64,000 nucleotides of DNA from Kribbella italica (GTDB lineage Bacteria > Actinomycetota > Actinomycetes > Propionibacteriales > Kribbellaceae): positions 434,001-498,000 of the forward strand of contig NZ_JACHMY010000001.1 of NCBI RefSeq assembly GCF_014205135.1, written 5' to 3'. Below the pieces are notes generated by a model. The model was not told the DNA's origin. It saw nothing but the letters and a program-made list of their open reading frames with translations, and made no database searches. The translations under genes and the position numbers were made by a program. Positions 46,684-54,946 of this stretch are shown here, piece by piece. Positions within the stretch are counted from its first letter, which is position 1; each line of letters opens with the position of its first letter.

Positions 46684-48042
46684 ATGGGCAGGCGACCGGT
46701 CGGGCGCAGGCGGGCCGACAACAAACCCAACCGGCGCCGCCGGATCGAAATTCCCCGTGGTTCCGGGCACGGCCACGGTCATGGGCACGGTCACGGGCCC
46801 GGCGGCTGGGGCGACGAGCACGTGGTGGACACCTCGGTCGTGGACTCCGACGCGGTGGTCGCCCGCCGGGTCCGGGTCGTGGTCGCGGCGTTCCTGATCC
46901 CCCTGATCGCGGCCGCGATCATCGCGATGGTGGTGATGTGGCCGGGTGGCGACGTGGTGGTCGAGTCGGCCAAGTCCAGCGGTGCCGGCGGTACGGTGAC
47001 GAAGCTCGAGCCGTGCCCGGAGAGCCCGGCCGACTGCGACCAGGCGACGATCCGGGTGGACTCGGGCAAGAGCGATCTCGGCGCCGAGGTGCCGGTCGAG
47101 GTGCCCAAGGGCGCGCAGACGTCGATCCCGGTCGAGGTCGGCGACAAGGTCCTGCTCGGCGTCAACGGCAGCGCCCCGATCGCCGAGCGGTACGAGTACG
47201 TCGACCACGACCGCGGCCGCCCGCTGCTGATCCTGGCGGCGATCTTCGCCGTCGCGGTGGTCGTGCTGTCGCGCTGGCGCGGCCTCGCGGCGCTCGGCGC
47301 GCTCGGGGTCACGGCGGTCACGCTGACCCAGTTCATCCTGCCCGCCATCCTCAAGGGGTCGAACCCGCTGCTCGTGGCGGTGGTCGGCGGCTCGGTGATC
47401 ATGGTGATCGCCCTCTTCCTGACGCACGGGATCAACGCGCAGTCCTCGGTCGCGCTGACCGGCACGATCGCGGCGCTCGGCCTGACCGCGTTCTTGGGCT
47501 GGGCGTTCGTGAAGTTCTGCGACCTGTCCGGGATCGCGTCCGACGGCGCGTCGGCGCTCAAGGCGTACGTCCCGGACGTCGACCTGGCCGGGCTGCTGGT
47601 GGCCGGGATCGTGATCGGCGCGCTCGGGGTCCTGGACGACGTGACGGTGACCCAGGCGAGCGCGGTGTGGGAGCTGTCGGCGGCCAATCCGGCCGCGGGG
47701 CGCGCCGCGCTGTTCGGCGCCGGGCTGCGGATCGGCCGGGCGCACGTCGCCTCGGTGGTGAACACGCTCGTCCTCGCGTACGCCGGGGCGGCGCTGCCGA
47801 TCCTGATGGTGTTCGCGATCAGCGGGACGCAGTCCAACTACCTGATCTCGACCGAGCAGGTGGCGATCGAAGTCGTCCGAGGTCTGGTCGGCAGCCTGGG
47901 CATCATTGCGGCCGTTCCGTTGACCACCGCGCTGGCCGCGATGGCCGTCGCCGACCGCTCGCGGGACTTGGTCTCCGACGTGGAGCACCTAGGTCCTGAG
48001 CCGGAAAACGCCGATCGAGTGGCGGATTCTCCCCAGTCGTGA
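46684..48042 (+). CDS. YibE/F-family membrane protein, His-rich N-terminus
   Basis: A 452-residue protein. A polar N-terminal tail has HGHGHGHGHG near 29, followed by a membrane helix (VAAFLIPLIAAAIIAMVV), an outside domain of about 100 residues, and about seven helices with LGVLDDVTVTQASAVWEL, the YibE/F signature. GGGAG eight bases before ATG is a plausible Shine-Dalgarno. The His repeat and the divergent Zur box suggest a zinc-linked role, such as efflux or storage, but the family function is not established. Confidence 0.85.
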   Translation: MGRRPVGRRRADNKPNRRRRIEIPRGSGHGHGHGHGHGPGGWGDEHVVDTSVVDSDAVVARRVRVVVAAFLIPLIAAAIIAMVVMWPGGDVVVESAKSSGAGGTVTKLEPCPESPADCDQATIRVDSGKSDLGAEVPVEVPKGAQTSIPVEVGDKVLLGVNGSAPIAERYEYVDHDRGRPLLILAAIFAVAVVVLSRWRGLAALGALGVTAVTLTQFILPAILKGSNPLLVAVVGGSVIMVIALFLTHGINAQSSVALTGTIAALGLTAFLGWAFVKFCDLSGIASDGASALKAYVPDVDLAGLLVAGIVIGALGVLDDVTVTQASAVWELSAANPAAGRAALFGAGLRIGRAHVASVVNTLVLAYAGAALPILMVFAISGTQSNYLISTEQVAIEVVRGLVGSLGIIAAVPLTTALAAMAVADRSRDLVSDVEHLGPEPENADRVADSPQS

Positions 48043-48185
48043 TGTTGCACTGATCGTGGTCTGATCTTCCGGATTCCTGTCCGGCAGGTTCTTCCGTCGC
48101 GACCGTTGGCGCTCTAGAGTTCCGATCTGTCACGGATCGTCCGCCCAAGACTACCTTCCGTGGCAGTGAGCCTGAGGAGCCGCGG

Positions 48186-49409
48186 ATGCAGCGACGCGTG
48201 GGTGTGTGGTTGTTCGGGGCAAGGGGTTCGGTCGCGACCACGACCGTCGCCGGAGCGGCCGCACTGGCCCACGGCGCCCCGCCCGCCGGAGTCGTCACCG
48301 AGCAGCCGGCGTTCGCCGGTGCCGGCCTGATCCCGATCGATCGGCTGGTCTTCGGCGGGCACGACCCGTCCGATACGCCGCTGAGCAAACAGGTGGAGCG
48401 ACTCGTTGCCGGAGGCGTCCTCCCACCCGGTCTGGACGGCCTGATCGCCGCCGAGCTGGCCGAGACCGAGCGGAACCTGGTGGTCCTCCCGGTCGCGGAC
48501 ACCCAGGACGAGCTGGTCCGCAGGATGGCCGAGGACATCAAGGCGTTCAGGTTGCGGAACGACTTGGAGCACGTGGTCGCGATCAACGTCGCGTCGACCG
48601 AGCCGCCGTACGAGGTGCGGTACGCAGACCTCGCCGAGCTCCGAGAGGCGCTGAAAGCCACCCGGATCGTCAGCGAGGAGAGAGGGGGAAAGGCGAGCGG
48701 CGCCGCGGAGGCGGGGCACGAGGCGGCCGGCGATGCGGAGGCGGGGCGCGAGGCGGCCGAGCAGGCGTTGCCGCCCAGCTCGCTCGGGGCGCTGGCCGCG
48801 TTCGAGGCGGGAGCGGCGTACGTGGACTTCACGCCGTCGACGTCGATCCGGCCGCAGGTGGTCCGGGACTGGGCGGTCGAGCGGCAGTTGCCGTACGGCG
48901 GGCAGGACGCGAAGACGGGGGAGACCCTGGTGAAGAGCGTGCTCGCGCCGATGTTCACCGCTCGGGCTCTGCCGGTGCAGGCCTGGTCCGGGACCAACCT
49001 GCTCGGTGGTGGCGACGGCGCGACGCTGGCCGACCCGCACGCGGCCGAGTCGAAGAGTGTGTCCAAGGAACGCGTCCTGACCGAGCTGCTCGGCGGTGAG
49101 GTGCCTGGTGAGGTGCACATCGACTACGTGGACCCGCTGGGCGACTGGAAGACCGCCTGGGACCACGTGATGTTCTCCGGGTTCCTCGGCGTACGGATGA
49201 CGCTGCAGTTCACCTGGCAGGGCTGCGACTCGGCTCTGGCCGCTCCGCTCGTGCTGGACCTGGCCCGGCTGTCCGCACTGGCGCTGGAGCGAGGTCATGT
49301 CGGGGCGATGCCGTTCCTGGGGTTCTACTTCAAGGACCCGGTCGAGTCGACCGAGCACGCGCTGACCAGGCAGTACGACGAGCTGGTGCGGTGGGTGCAG
49401 GAATGCTGA
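48186..49409 (+). CDS. inositol-3-phosphate synthase-like cyclase (Ino1 type)
   Basis: A 407-residue NAD-dependent sugar-phosphate cyclase that would turn glucose 6-phosphate into inositol 3-phosphate. The NAD loop reads FGARGSVATTTVAG, not the GxGG of many Ino1 proteins. The active-site region SGTNLLGGGDGATLAD with ESKSVSKERVL matches the Ino1 core. An Ala/Glu-rich insert with repeats lies at about 160-200. GAGGAG (48174-48179) is six bases before ATG. It heads a seven-gene operon and overlaps the prenyltransferase gene. Confidence 0.87.
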   Translation: MQRRVGVWLFGARGSVATTTVAGAAALAHGAPPAGVVTEQPAFAGAGLIPIDRLVFGGHDPSDTPLSKQVERLVAGGVLPPGLDGLIAAELAETERNLVVLPVADTQDELVRRMAEDIKAFRLRNDLEHVVAINVASTEPPYEVRYADLAELREALKATRIVSEERGGKASGAAEAGHEAAGDAEAGREAAEQALPPSSLGALAAFEAGAAYVDFTPSTSIRPQVVRDWAVERQLPYGGQDAKTGETLVKSVLAPMFTARALPVQAWSGTNLLGGGDGATLADPHAAESKSVSKERVLTELLGGEVPGEVHIDYVDPLGDWKTAWDHVMFSGFLGVRMTLQFTWQGCDSALAAPLVLDLARLSALALERGHVGAMPFLGFYFKDPVESTEHALTRQYDELVRWVQEC

Positions 49410-50242
49410 AGGACCTGGTGGAACTCGTCCGGGCTCCTGCCGCGCTGACCGTGCCTGGTGACGTACTGGCTGGTGCTGTGGCGGCTGGAGACCTGCGGCC
49501 TGGCCGGATGGCTGGGCTGTCAGCAGCGTCGGTGTGCATCTACTGGGCCGGCATGGCGCTCAACGACTGGGCCGACCGGGAGATCGACGCCGTCGAGCGA
49601 CCTGAGCGGCCAATCCCCTCCGGCCGGGTGCCTGCCAGTACGGCGTTCGGACTGGCGGCTGGACTCACTGCTGCCGGGCTGGCGCTAGCGGGCCGAGCTG
49701 GAGGTCGCTCCGCCCTGGCGACCTCGGCTGTGCTCGCCGCTACCGCGTGGAGCTACGACCTGAAGGCCAAGAACACGGTGGCCGGTCCGGTGTTCATGGC
49801 AGCGGCCCGGGCGCTCGACGTACTGGTCGGTGCTGGCGACCAGCGGAGGCGGGCGTGGGCCCCGGCGCTGGCTGTCGGTACGCACATCCTGGGCGTGACG
49901 GCGATGTCCCGCGGAGAGGTCCACGGCAGTACGCCGCTGCCGGCCCGCGGCGCCCTGGCTGCCACGTCGGCCATCACCGCAGCAACGCTGAGCCGCCCTG
50001 AACATGCTGCAACAGCAGTACTCACAGGACTCTTCGTACAAGCGGTAGGACCAGCACAGGTCGCTGCAGCTCAAGAGCCGAGTGGGCCGAAGCTGCGGCG
50101 AGCAGTCGGGGCGGGCATTCACGGGCTGGTGCCGTTGCAGGCGGCCTGGTGCGCCCGGGCCGGTGCACCGAGGCTCGGTGCGGCGTTGGCTGTGGCGCTG
50201 CCGTTGGCCAAGGCCCTCGCACGGAAGGTGTCGCCGACATGA
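49403..50242 (+). CDS. UbiA-family prenyltransferase (EboC-like)
   Basis: A 279-residue membrane prenyltransferase with about seven to eight helices. The first Asp motif NDWADREIDAVERPERPIP near 53 is canonical; a second, weaker site is near YDLKAKN. It fits the actinobacterial group next to Ino1 (SCO3242-type) and the EboC role. The ATG overlaps the Ino1 stop by seven bases. The acceptor could be a cyclitol made by Ino1 (inference). Confidence 0.87.
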   Translation: MLKDLVELVRAPAALTVPGDVLAGAVAAGDLRPGRMAGLSAASVCIYWAGMALNDWADREIDAVERPERPIPSGRVPASTAFGLAAGLTAAGLALAGRAGGRSALATSAVLAATAWSYDLKAKNTVAGPVFMAAARALDVLVGAGDQRRRAWAPALAVGTHILGVTAMSRGEVHGSTPLPARGALAATSAITAATLSRPEHAATAVLTGLFVQAVGPAQVAAAQEPSGPKLRRAVGAGIHGLVPLQAAWCARAGAPRLGAALAVALPLAKALARKVSPT

Positions 50243-51054
50243 GGCTCGGCTACGGCACGAACGGGTTCGCCAACCACCGGCTGCCCGAGGCGCTGACAGT
50301 CATCGCCGACCTCGGGTACGAGGGTGTCGCGCTGACGCTCGATCACAACCACCTCGATCCGTTCGGCCCTGACCTGAAGGAGCGGACGGCCGAGGTCGGG
50401 CGGCTGCTGGCCCGCTCCGAACTGGCGGTGGTGATCGAGACCGGCGCGCGCTATGTACTCGATCCGTACCGCAAGCACGAGCCGACGCTGCTGCACACCG
50501 ACGGCGCGGAGTGGCGGATGCTGCTGCTGGAACGCGCGATCGACATCGCCGCGGAGCTCGGTGCGGAGGCGGTGTCGTTCTGGTCCGGCGTACTGCCTGC
50601 TGAGGTGCCGGCCGACGTCGGGTGGGAGCGGCTGACCAACAGCTGCCAGCAGCTCGCCGCGTACGCCGCCGATCGTGGAGTCGTGCTCGGTATGGAGCCG
50701 GAGCCGGGGATGCTGCTCGACGATCTCGCCGGGTTCTTCAAGCTGCACGAAGAGGTGGACGCACTCGGCCTCACGCTCGACATCGGGCACCTGGTCTGCA
50801 ACGAGCCGAAGCTGCCGGAGGAGTGCATCCGGCTGGGTGCGCCGTACCTGGTCAACGTCCAGATCGACGACATGCGCCGGGGAGTGCACGAGCACCTGGA
50901 GTTCGGCACCGGCGAGGTCGACTTCGAGCAGGTCTTCAAGGCGTTGCAGGAAGTCGAGTACGAGGGTTTGGTGGCCGTTGAGCTGCCGAGACACTCGCAT
51001 GCGGCGCCGACTGTCGCACGGGAGTCGCTGAGCTTTCTCCGGGACTACTTGTGA
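50239..51054 (+). CDS. sugar phosphate isomerase/epimerase-like TIM barrel
   Basis: A 271-residue xylose isomerase-like TIM barrel of the IolE/IolI class. Metal ligands are seen in GMEPEPGM, LDIGHLVCNE and the final HLEFGTGEVDF, with VAVELPRHSH at the end. Such enzymes act on ketoses and inososes. ATG 50239 overlaps the prenyltransferase stop by four bases; a longer upstream frame lies inside that gene. Confidence 0.86.
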   Translation: MRLGYGTNGFANHRLPEALTVIADLGYEGVALTLDHNHLDPFGPDLKERTAEVGRLLARSELAVVIETGARYVLDPYRKHEPTLLHTDGAEWRMLLLERAIDIAAELGAEAVSFWSGVLPAEVPADVGWERLTNSCQQLAAYAADRGVVLGMEPEPGMLLDDLAGFFKLHEEVDALGLTLDIGHLVCNEPKLPEECIRLGAPYLVNVQIDDMRRGVHEHLEFGTGEVDFEQVFKALQEVEYEGLVAVELPRHSHAAPTVARESLSFLRDYL

Positions 51055-51584
51055 AGGCGACCGAGCTGCCCGTGGACGTCAGTGGGCTCGTTGGCCCGTT
51101 GGCCGAGGTCTTTCCCGCGGTTGCCCGGGTGACCGGAAAAGGGGCTCTGGGCAACGGGTGGTCGGCGGACGAGGCCGCGCGGGCGAAGCTTCTGGCGGGA
51201 GTCTCGGCCGCTGAGATCGCGGAGCTCTACCGCTACGGCGACACCCACGAGAAGCTGGCGATCCTCAAGGCCCTGGAGCTGGAGGACATCGAGCAAGCGG
51301 TGGGCTCGCACGGCACAGCGCTGATCGAGGACGCGATCCGGACCAACGACCAGCGCCTGCTCGCGGCCGCGCTCGGCCCGTACGCGACGAAGCATCTCAG
51401 CCGGACCGCGTTCCGGCAGGCCGTGCTCAAGTGCGTGTTCGCCGGCGTACCGCTGGCTGCCGTCGACGGCCTGCCGGAGCGCGCCGACGACGAACTGCGA
51501 CGGATGATGGCCGACTTCGCCGCCGAGCGGCGCGCGGCCGGCCGGTCCGTTCCCGTGGATCTTCAGCCCTACCTGGAGGGGTGA
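51051..51584 (+). CDS. eboA: EboA-domain protein
   Basis: A 177-residue, mostly helical soluble protein with no catalytic motif I can see. Conserved stretches such as AALGPYATKHLSRTAFRQ and CVFAGVPLAAVDGL, and the place between the TIM barrel and the TatD gene, match EboA. In ebo clusters it is found next to EboB. The GTG start overlaps the previous stop by four bases (GTGA). Molecular role unknown. Confidence 0.83.
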   Translation: MKATELPVDVSGLVGPLAEVFPAVARVTGKGALGNGWSADEAARAKLLAGVSAAEIAELYRYGDTHEKLAILKALELEDIEQAVGSHGTALIEDAIRTNDQRLLAAALGPYATKHLSRTAFRQAVLKCVFAGVPLAAVDGLPERADDELRRMMADFAAERRAAGRSVPVDLQPYLEG

Positions 51585-51585
51585 C

Positions 51586-52437
51586 ATGCGCATCTTCGAC
51601 CCGCACATCCACATGACCTCGCGGACGACCGACGACTACGCCGCGATGGCCGCGCACGGCGTCCAAGCCTTGGTCGAGCCCGCGTTCTGGCTCGGGCAGC
51701 CGCGGACCAGCGTCGGCTCGTTCGTCGACTACTTCGACGCGCTGATCGGCTGGGAACCGTTCCGCGCGTCGCAGTTCGGCATCCGGCACCATTGCACGAT
51801 CGCGCTGAACCCGAAGGAGGCCAACGACCCGCGCTGCCGGGAGGTGCTCGGCGTCCTGCCGCGGTACCTGGCCAAGGACGGCGTCGTCGCGGTCGGCGAG
51901 GTCGGCTACGACTCGATGACGCCCGAGGAGGACGAGGTCTTCGCCGCCCAGCTCGAACTGGCCAAGCGCTTCGAGCTGCCGGTCCTCGTGCACACCCCGC
52001 ACCGCGACAAGGCCGCCGGTACGACGCGAACGCTCGACGTCGTGCGCGAGTCCGGCGTACCGGCCGAGCGGGTGGTCGTCGACCACCTGAACGAGGTGAC
52101 GGTCAAGGAGGTCGCGGACTCCGGCTGCTGGATGGGCTTCTCGATCTACCCCGACACCAAGATGGATCCGGACCGGATGGTCGTGATCCTGCGGCAGTTC
52201 GGCACCGAGCGGGTCCTGGTGAACTCCGCCGCCGACTGGGGCAAGTCCGACCCGCTGCGCACGTACGCGACCGGTCGGGCGATGCTCGCGGCCGGCTTCA
52301 CCGAGGACGACGTCGACCAGGTGCTCTGGCGCAACCCGGTCGCCTTCTACGGCCAGTCCGGCCGGCTCGACCTCAGCGACGCAAGGACCGGCGACACCTT
52401 CGCCGGCAACTCGATCCTGCGGGGAGCGCGCTCATGA
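51586..52437 (+). CDS. eboB: TatD-family metal-dependent hydrolase (EboB)
   Basis: A 283-residue TIM-barrel hydrolase. The first metal pair is FDPHIHMTS near 3, then EVGYDS near 105, LVHTPHRDK near 130 and DHLNEVT near 165, with the last Asp near NSAADWGKSDP. It is complete. It starts one base after the EboA stop. In ebo clusters it acts on an unknown small molecule. Confidence 0.87.
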   Translation: MRIFDPHIHMTSRTTDDYAAMAAHGVQALVEPAFWLGQPRTSVGSFVDYFDALIGWEPFRASQFGIRHHCTIALNPKEANDPRCREVLGVLPRYLAKDGVVAVGEVGYDSMTPEEDEVFAAQLELAKRFELPVLVHTPHRDKAAGTTRTLDVVRESGVPAERVVVDHLNEVTVKEVADSGCWMGFSIYPDTKMDPDRMVVILRQFGTERVLVNSAADWGKSDPLRTYATGRAMLAAGFTEDDVDQVLWRNPVAFYGQSGRLDLSDARTGDTFAGNSILRGARS

Positions 52438-53582
52438 GGTTCCGGCATCCCGACGGCTCGCTCGTCCATCTCGCCTACTGCACCAACGTCCATCCCGCCG
52501 AGGACCTCGACGGCGTGATCGCGCAGCTCGACGGCTGCTCGTCGCTGGTCCGCAAGGCGCTCGACGTCCCGGTCCTCGGCGTCGGCCTCTGGCTCGCGCA
52601 CTCGCTCGCCGACCGGCTCGCGAACTCGGCGGTCGCCCTGAACCGGCTGCGCCGCGCGCTCGACCGCAACGGCCTCGAAGTCGTCACGCTGAACGGATTC
52701 CCGTACGCCGGGTTCCACGACCGCGTCGTCGGCAAGAAGGTCTACAAACCGGACTGGACCGAGCCCGAGCGACTGCGCTACACCCTCGACCTGATCGACG
52801 TGCTGGCCAAGCTGATGCCGCGCGACGCGGCGTACGGGTCGATCTCGACGCTCCCGCTGGCCTGGCGCGACCCGTGGTCGAAGGAGCGGGACGCGGCCGC
52901 ACGCGCGGCGTTCGACCGGGTCCAGGTCCGGCTCGCGCAGGTCGAGACGACCACCGGCCGCCGGATCCGCGTCGCGGTCGAGCCCGAACCGGGCTGCATC
53001 CTCGAGATGGTCCCGCAGGCCACGCACTGGGTCACCCCGTACGCCGGTCCGGGGCGGATCGGGTTGTGCCTGGACACGTGTCATCTGGCGGTCCAGTTCG
53101 AGGACCCGGCCGAGACGTTCGCGACGATGGCCGCGGCCGGCGTCGAGGTCGTCAAGAGTCAGGTGTCGGCGGCGCTGCACGTACCCGATCCCGGGGATGC
53201 CGAGGCGCGGCGGTTGCTCGACGAGTTCGCCGAGCCGAAGTTCCTGCACCAAACGCGCGAGTGGGGTGGTCCGGGCGTCGACAACCTGGACTCGGTCGAT
53301 CAGCTGTCGGGGCACGCGGCCTGGCGGGTGCACTTCCATGTGCCGGTGCACGCCGCGCCGCGGGCGCCGCTGGCCAGCACGACCGGCGTACTGGAGGACT
53401 GTCTTCAGCATCTCGTCGGCGGTGAGCGTCCGTTGACGCAGCATCTGGAGTCGGAGACGTACACCTGGTCGGTGCTGCCCAACGGGCCGACGAATCAGCA
53501 GGAGCTTGCCGAGGGCATCGCTGCCGAGCTGGCGTGGCTGCGCGACCGGATCACCGGACTCGGGTTGGAGGAGGTCAAATGA
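52434..53582 (+). CDS. eboE: metabolite traffic protein EboE
   Basis: A 382-residue xylose isomerase-like TIM-barrel protein. The start MRFRHPDGSLVHLAYCTNVH is typical; metal-ligand regions are VAVEPEPGCILEM near 181, LCLDTCHLAVQFE near 207 and HFHVPVHAAPRAP near 299. ATG 52434 overlaps the EboB stop by four bases; a longer frame opens inside eboB only. In Nostoc, the ebo cluster is needed to move scytonemin precursor to the periplasm. Confidence 0.87.
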   Translation: MRFRHPDGSLVHLAYCTNVHPAEDLDGVIAQLDGCSSLVRKALDVPVLGVGLWLAHSLADRLANSAVALNRLRRALDRNGLEVVTLNGFPYAGFHDRVVGKKVYKPDWTEPERLRYTLDLIDVLAKLMPRDAAYGSISTLPLAWRDPWSKERDAAARAAFDRVQVRLAQVETTTGRRIRVAVEPEPGCILEMVPQATHWVTPYAGPGRIGLCLDTCHLAVQFEDPAETFATMAAAGVEVVKSQVSAALHVPDPGDAEARRLLDEFAEPKFLHQTREWGGPGVDNLDSVDQLSGHAAWRVHFHVPVHAAPRAPLASTTGVLEDCLQHLVGGERPLTQHLESETYTWSVLPNGPTNQQELAEGIAAELAWLRDRITGLGLEEVK

Positions 53583-54946
53583 CCAAGCAGGTGGTCGTTC
53601 TGGACGTGGTCGGGCTGACGCCGCGGTTGCTGCGGAAGATGCCGCGGCTGCGGTCGTTGCCGTTGGCCAGGAATCTGGAGACCGTGCTGCCGGCGGTGAC
53701 CTGCTCGGCGCAGGCGACGTTTCTGACCGGCGCGATGCCGTCCGACCACGGTGTCGTGGGCAACGGGTGGTACTTCCGGGATCTCGGCGAGGTGTTCCTC
53801 TGGCGGCAGCACAACCGGCTGGTGCAGGGCGAGAAGGTGTGGGACGTCGCGCGGCGCAGCAACCCGTCGTACAAGGTGGCGAACGTCTGCTGGTGGTACG
53901 CGATGGGCGCGGAGACGGACCTGCTGGTCACGCCGCGGCCGATCTACTACGCCGACGGGCGGAAGGCGCCGGACTGCTACACACGACCGGTCGAGTTGCA
54001 CGATCGGCTGACGGCCAAGCTCGGCGACTTCCCGCTGTTCAACTACTGGGGACCGACGGCGGGGATCAAGTCGAGTCGGTGGATCGTTGCCGCGTCGCGG
54101 CAGATCCTTGCCGAGGACAACCCCGATCTGCTGCTGACGTACGTGCCGCACCTGGACTACGACCTGCAGCGGTACGGCGCGTCGTCGGTGCAGGCGACCC
54201 GGGCGGCGATCGAGCTGGACGGCGTCCTGGCTCCGCTGCTGGACGACGCGGAGGCGCGCGGTGCGACGGTGATCGTGCTGTCGGAGTACGGGATCACGGA
54301 TGTCGCGCGGCCGGTGGACGTCAACCGGGTGCTGCGGGCCGAGGGGCTGCTGGAAGTGCACACGCAGGACGGGATGGAGTACTTGGATCCGTGGACCTCC
54401 CGGGCCTTCGCCGTCGCCGATCATCAGGTGGCGCATGTGTACGTGAAGGATCCCGCGGACCTGGAGGCGGTGGGGAAGTTGCTCGCGGGGATCTCGGGAG
54501 TTGCCGAGGTGCTCGATGCCGAGGGCAAGAAGCGGTACGGGCTGGATCATGAGAGGTCCGGTGAGCTGGTGGTTGTCGCCGAGCCGGATGCCTGGTTCAC
54601 GTACTACTACTGGCTGGACGACGCGCGGGCGCCGGACTTCGCGCGCGGGGTGGAGATCCATCGCAAGCCCGGGTACGACCCGGCGGAGCTGTTCTTCGAT
54701 CCGGCGGACCGGTTCGTGAAGCCGCGGGCGGCGTCGTACCTGCTGAAGAAGAAGCTGGGGATGCGGTACGCGATGCAGGTGGTGCCGCTGGATCCGTCGA
54801 TCGTGCGCGGGTCGCACGGGCGGTTGCCGGCGTCGCCCGAGGACGGGCCGGTGTTTCTGAGCAGCGATCCGGCGCTGGTGGAAGGTGAGGGGCCGGTGGC
54901 GGCGACTGCTGTGCGGGACCTGCTGCTCACAGCAGGTTCACGCTGA
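53579..54946 (+). CDS. eboF: alkaline phosphatase-family phosphodiesterase (EboF-like)
   Basis: A 455-residue nucleotide pyrophosphatase/phosphodiesterase-type protein. The nucleophile region TCSAQATFLTGAMPSDHGVV near 38 holds the Thr/Asp/His set; PHLDYDLQRYG near 195 and LSEYGITDV near 237 give the other metal ligands. It lacks a signal peptide. The ATG overlaps the EboE stop by four bases. It is the last gene of the operon; its 3' end overlaps the convergent LacI gene by nine bases. Confidence 0.87.
   Translation: MTKQVVVLDVVGLTPRLLRKMPRLRSLPLARNLETVLPAVTCSAQATFLTGAMPSDHGVVGNGWYFRDLGEVFLWRQHNRLVQGEKVWDVARRSNPSYKVANVCWWYAMGAETDLLVTPRPIYYADGRKAPDCYTRPVELHDRLTAKLGDFPLFNYWGPTAGIKSSRWIVAASRQILAEDNPDLLLTYVPHLDYDLQRYGASSVQATRAAIELDGVLAPLLDDAEARGATVIVLSEYGITDVARPVDVNRVLRAEGLLEVHTQDGMEYLDPWTSRAFAVADHQVAHVYVKDPADLEAVGKLLAGISGVAEVLDAEGKKRYGLDHERSGELVVVAEPDAWFTYYYWLDDARAPDFARGVEIHRKPGYDPAELFFDPADRFVKPRAASYLLKKKLGMRYAMQVVPLDPSIVRGSHGRLPASPEDGPVFLSSDPALVEGEGPVAATAVRDLLLTAGSR

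Noticed and set aside
48123..48139. CGATC...GATCG dyad before the Ino1 gene as an operator
   Set aside because: Only five bases per arm; too short to support in GC-rich DNA.
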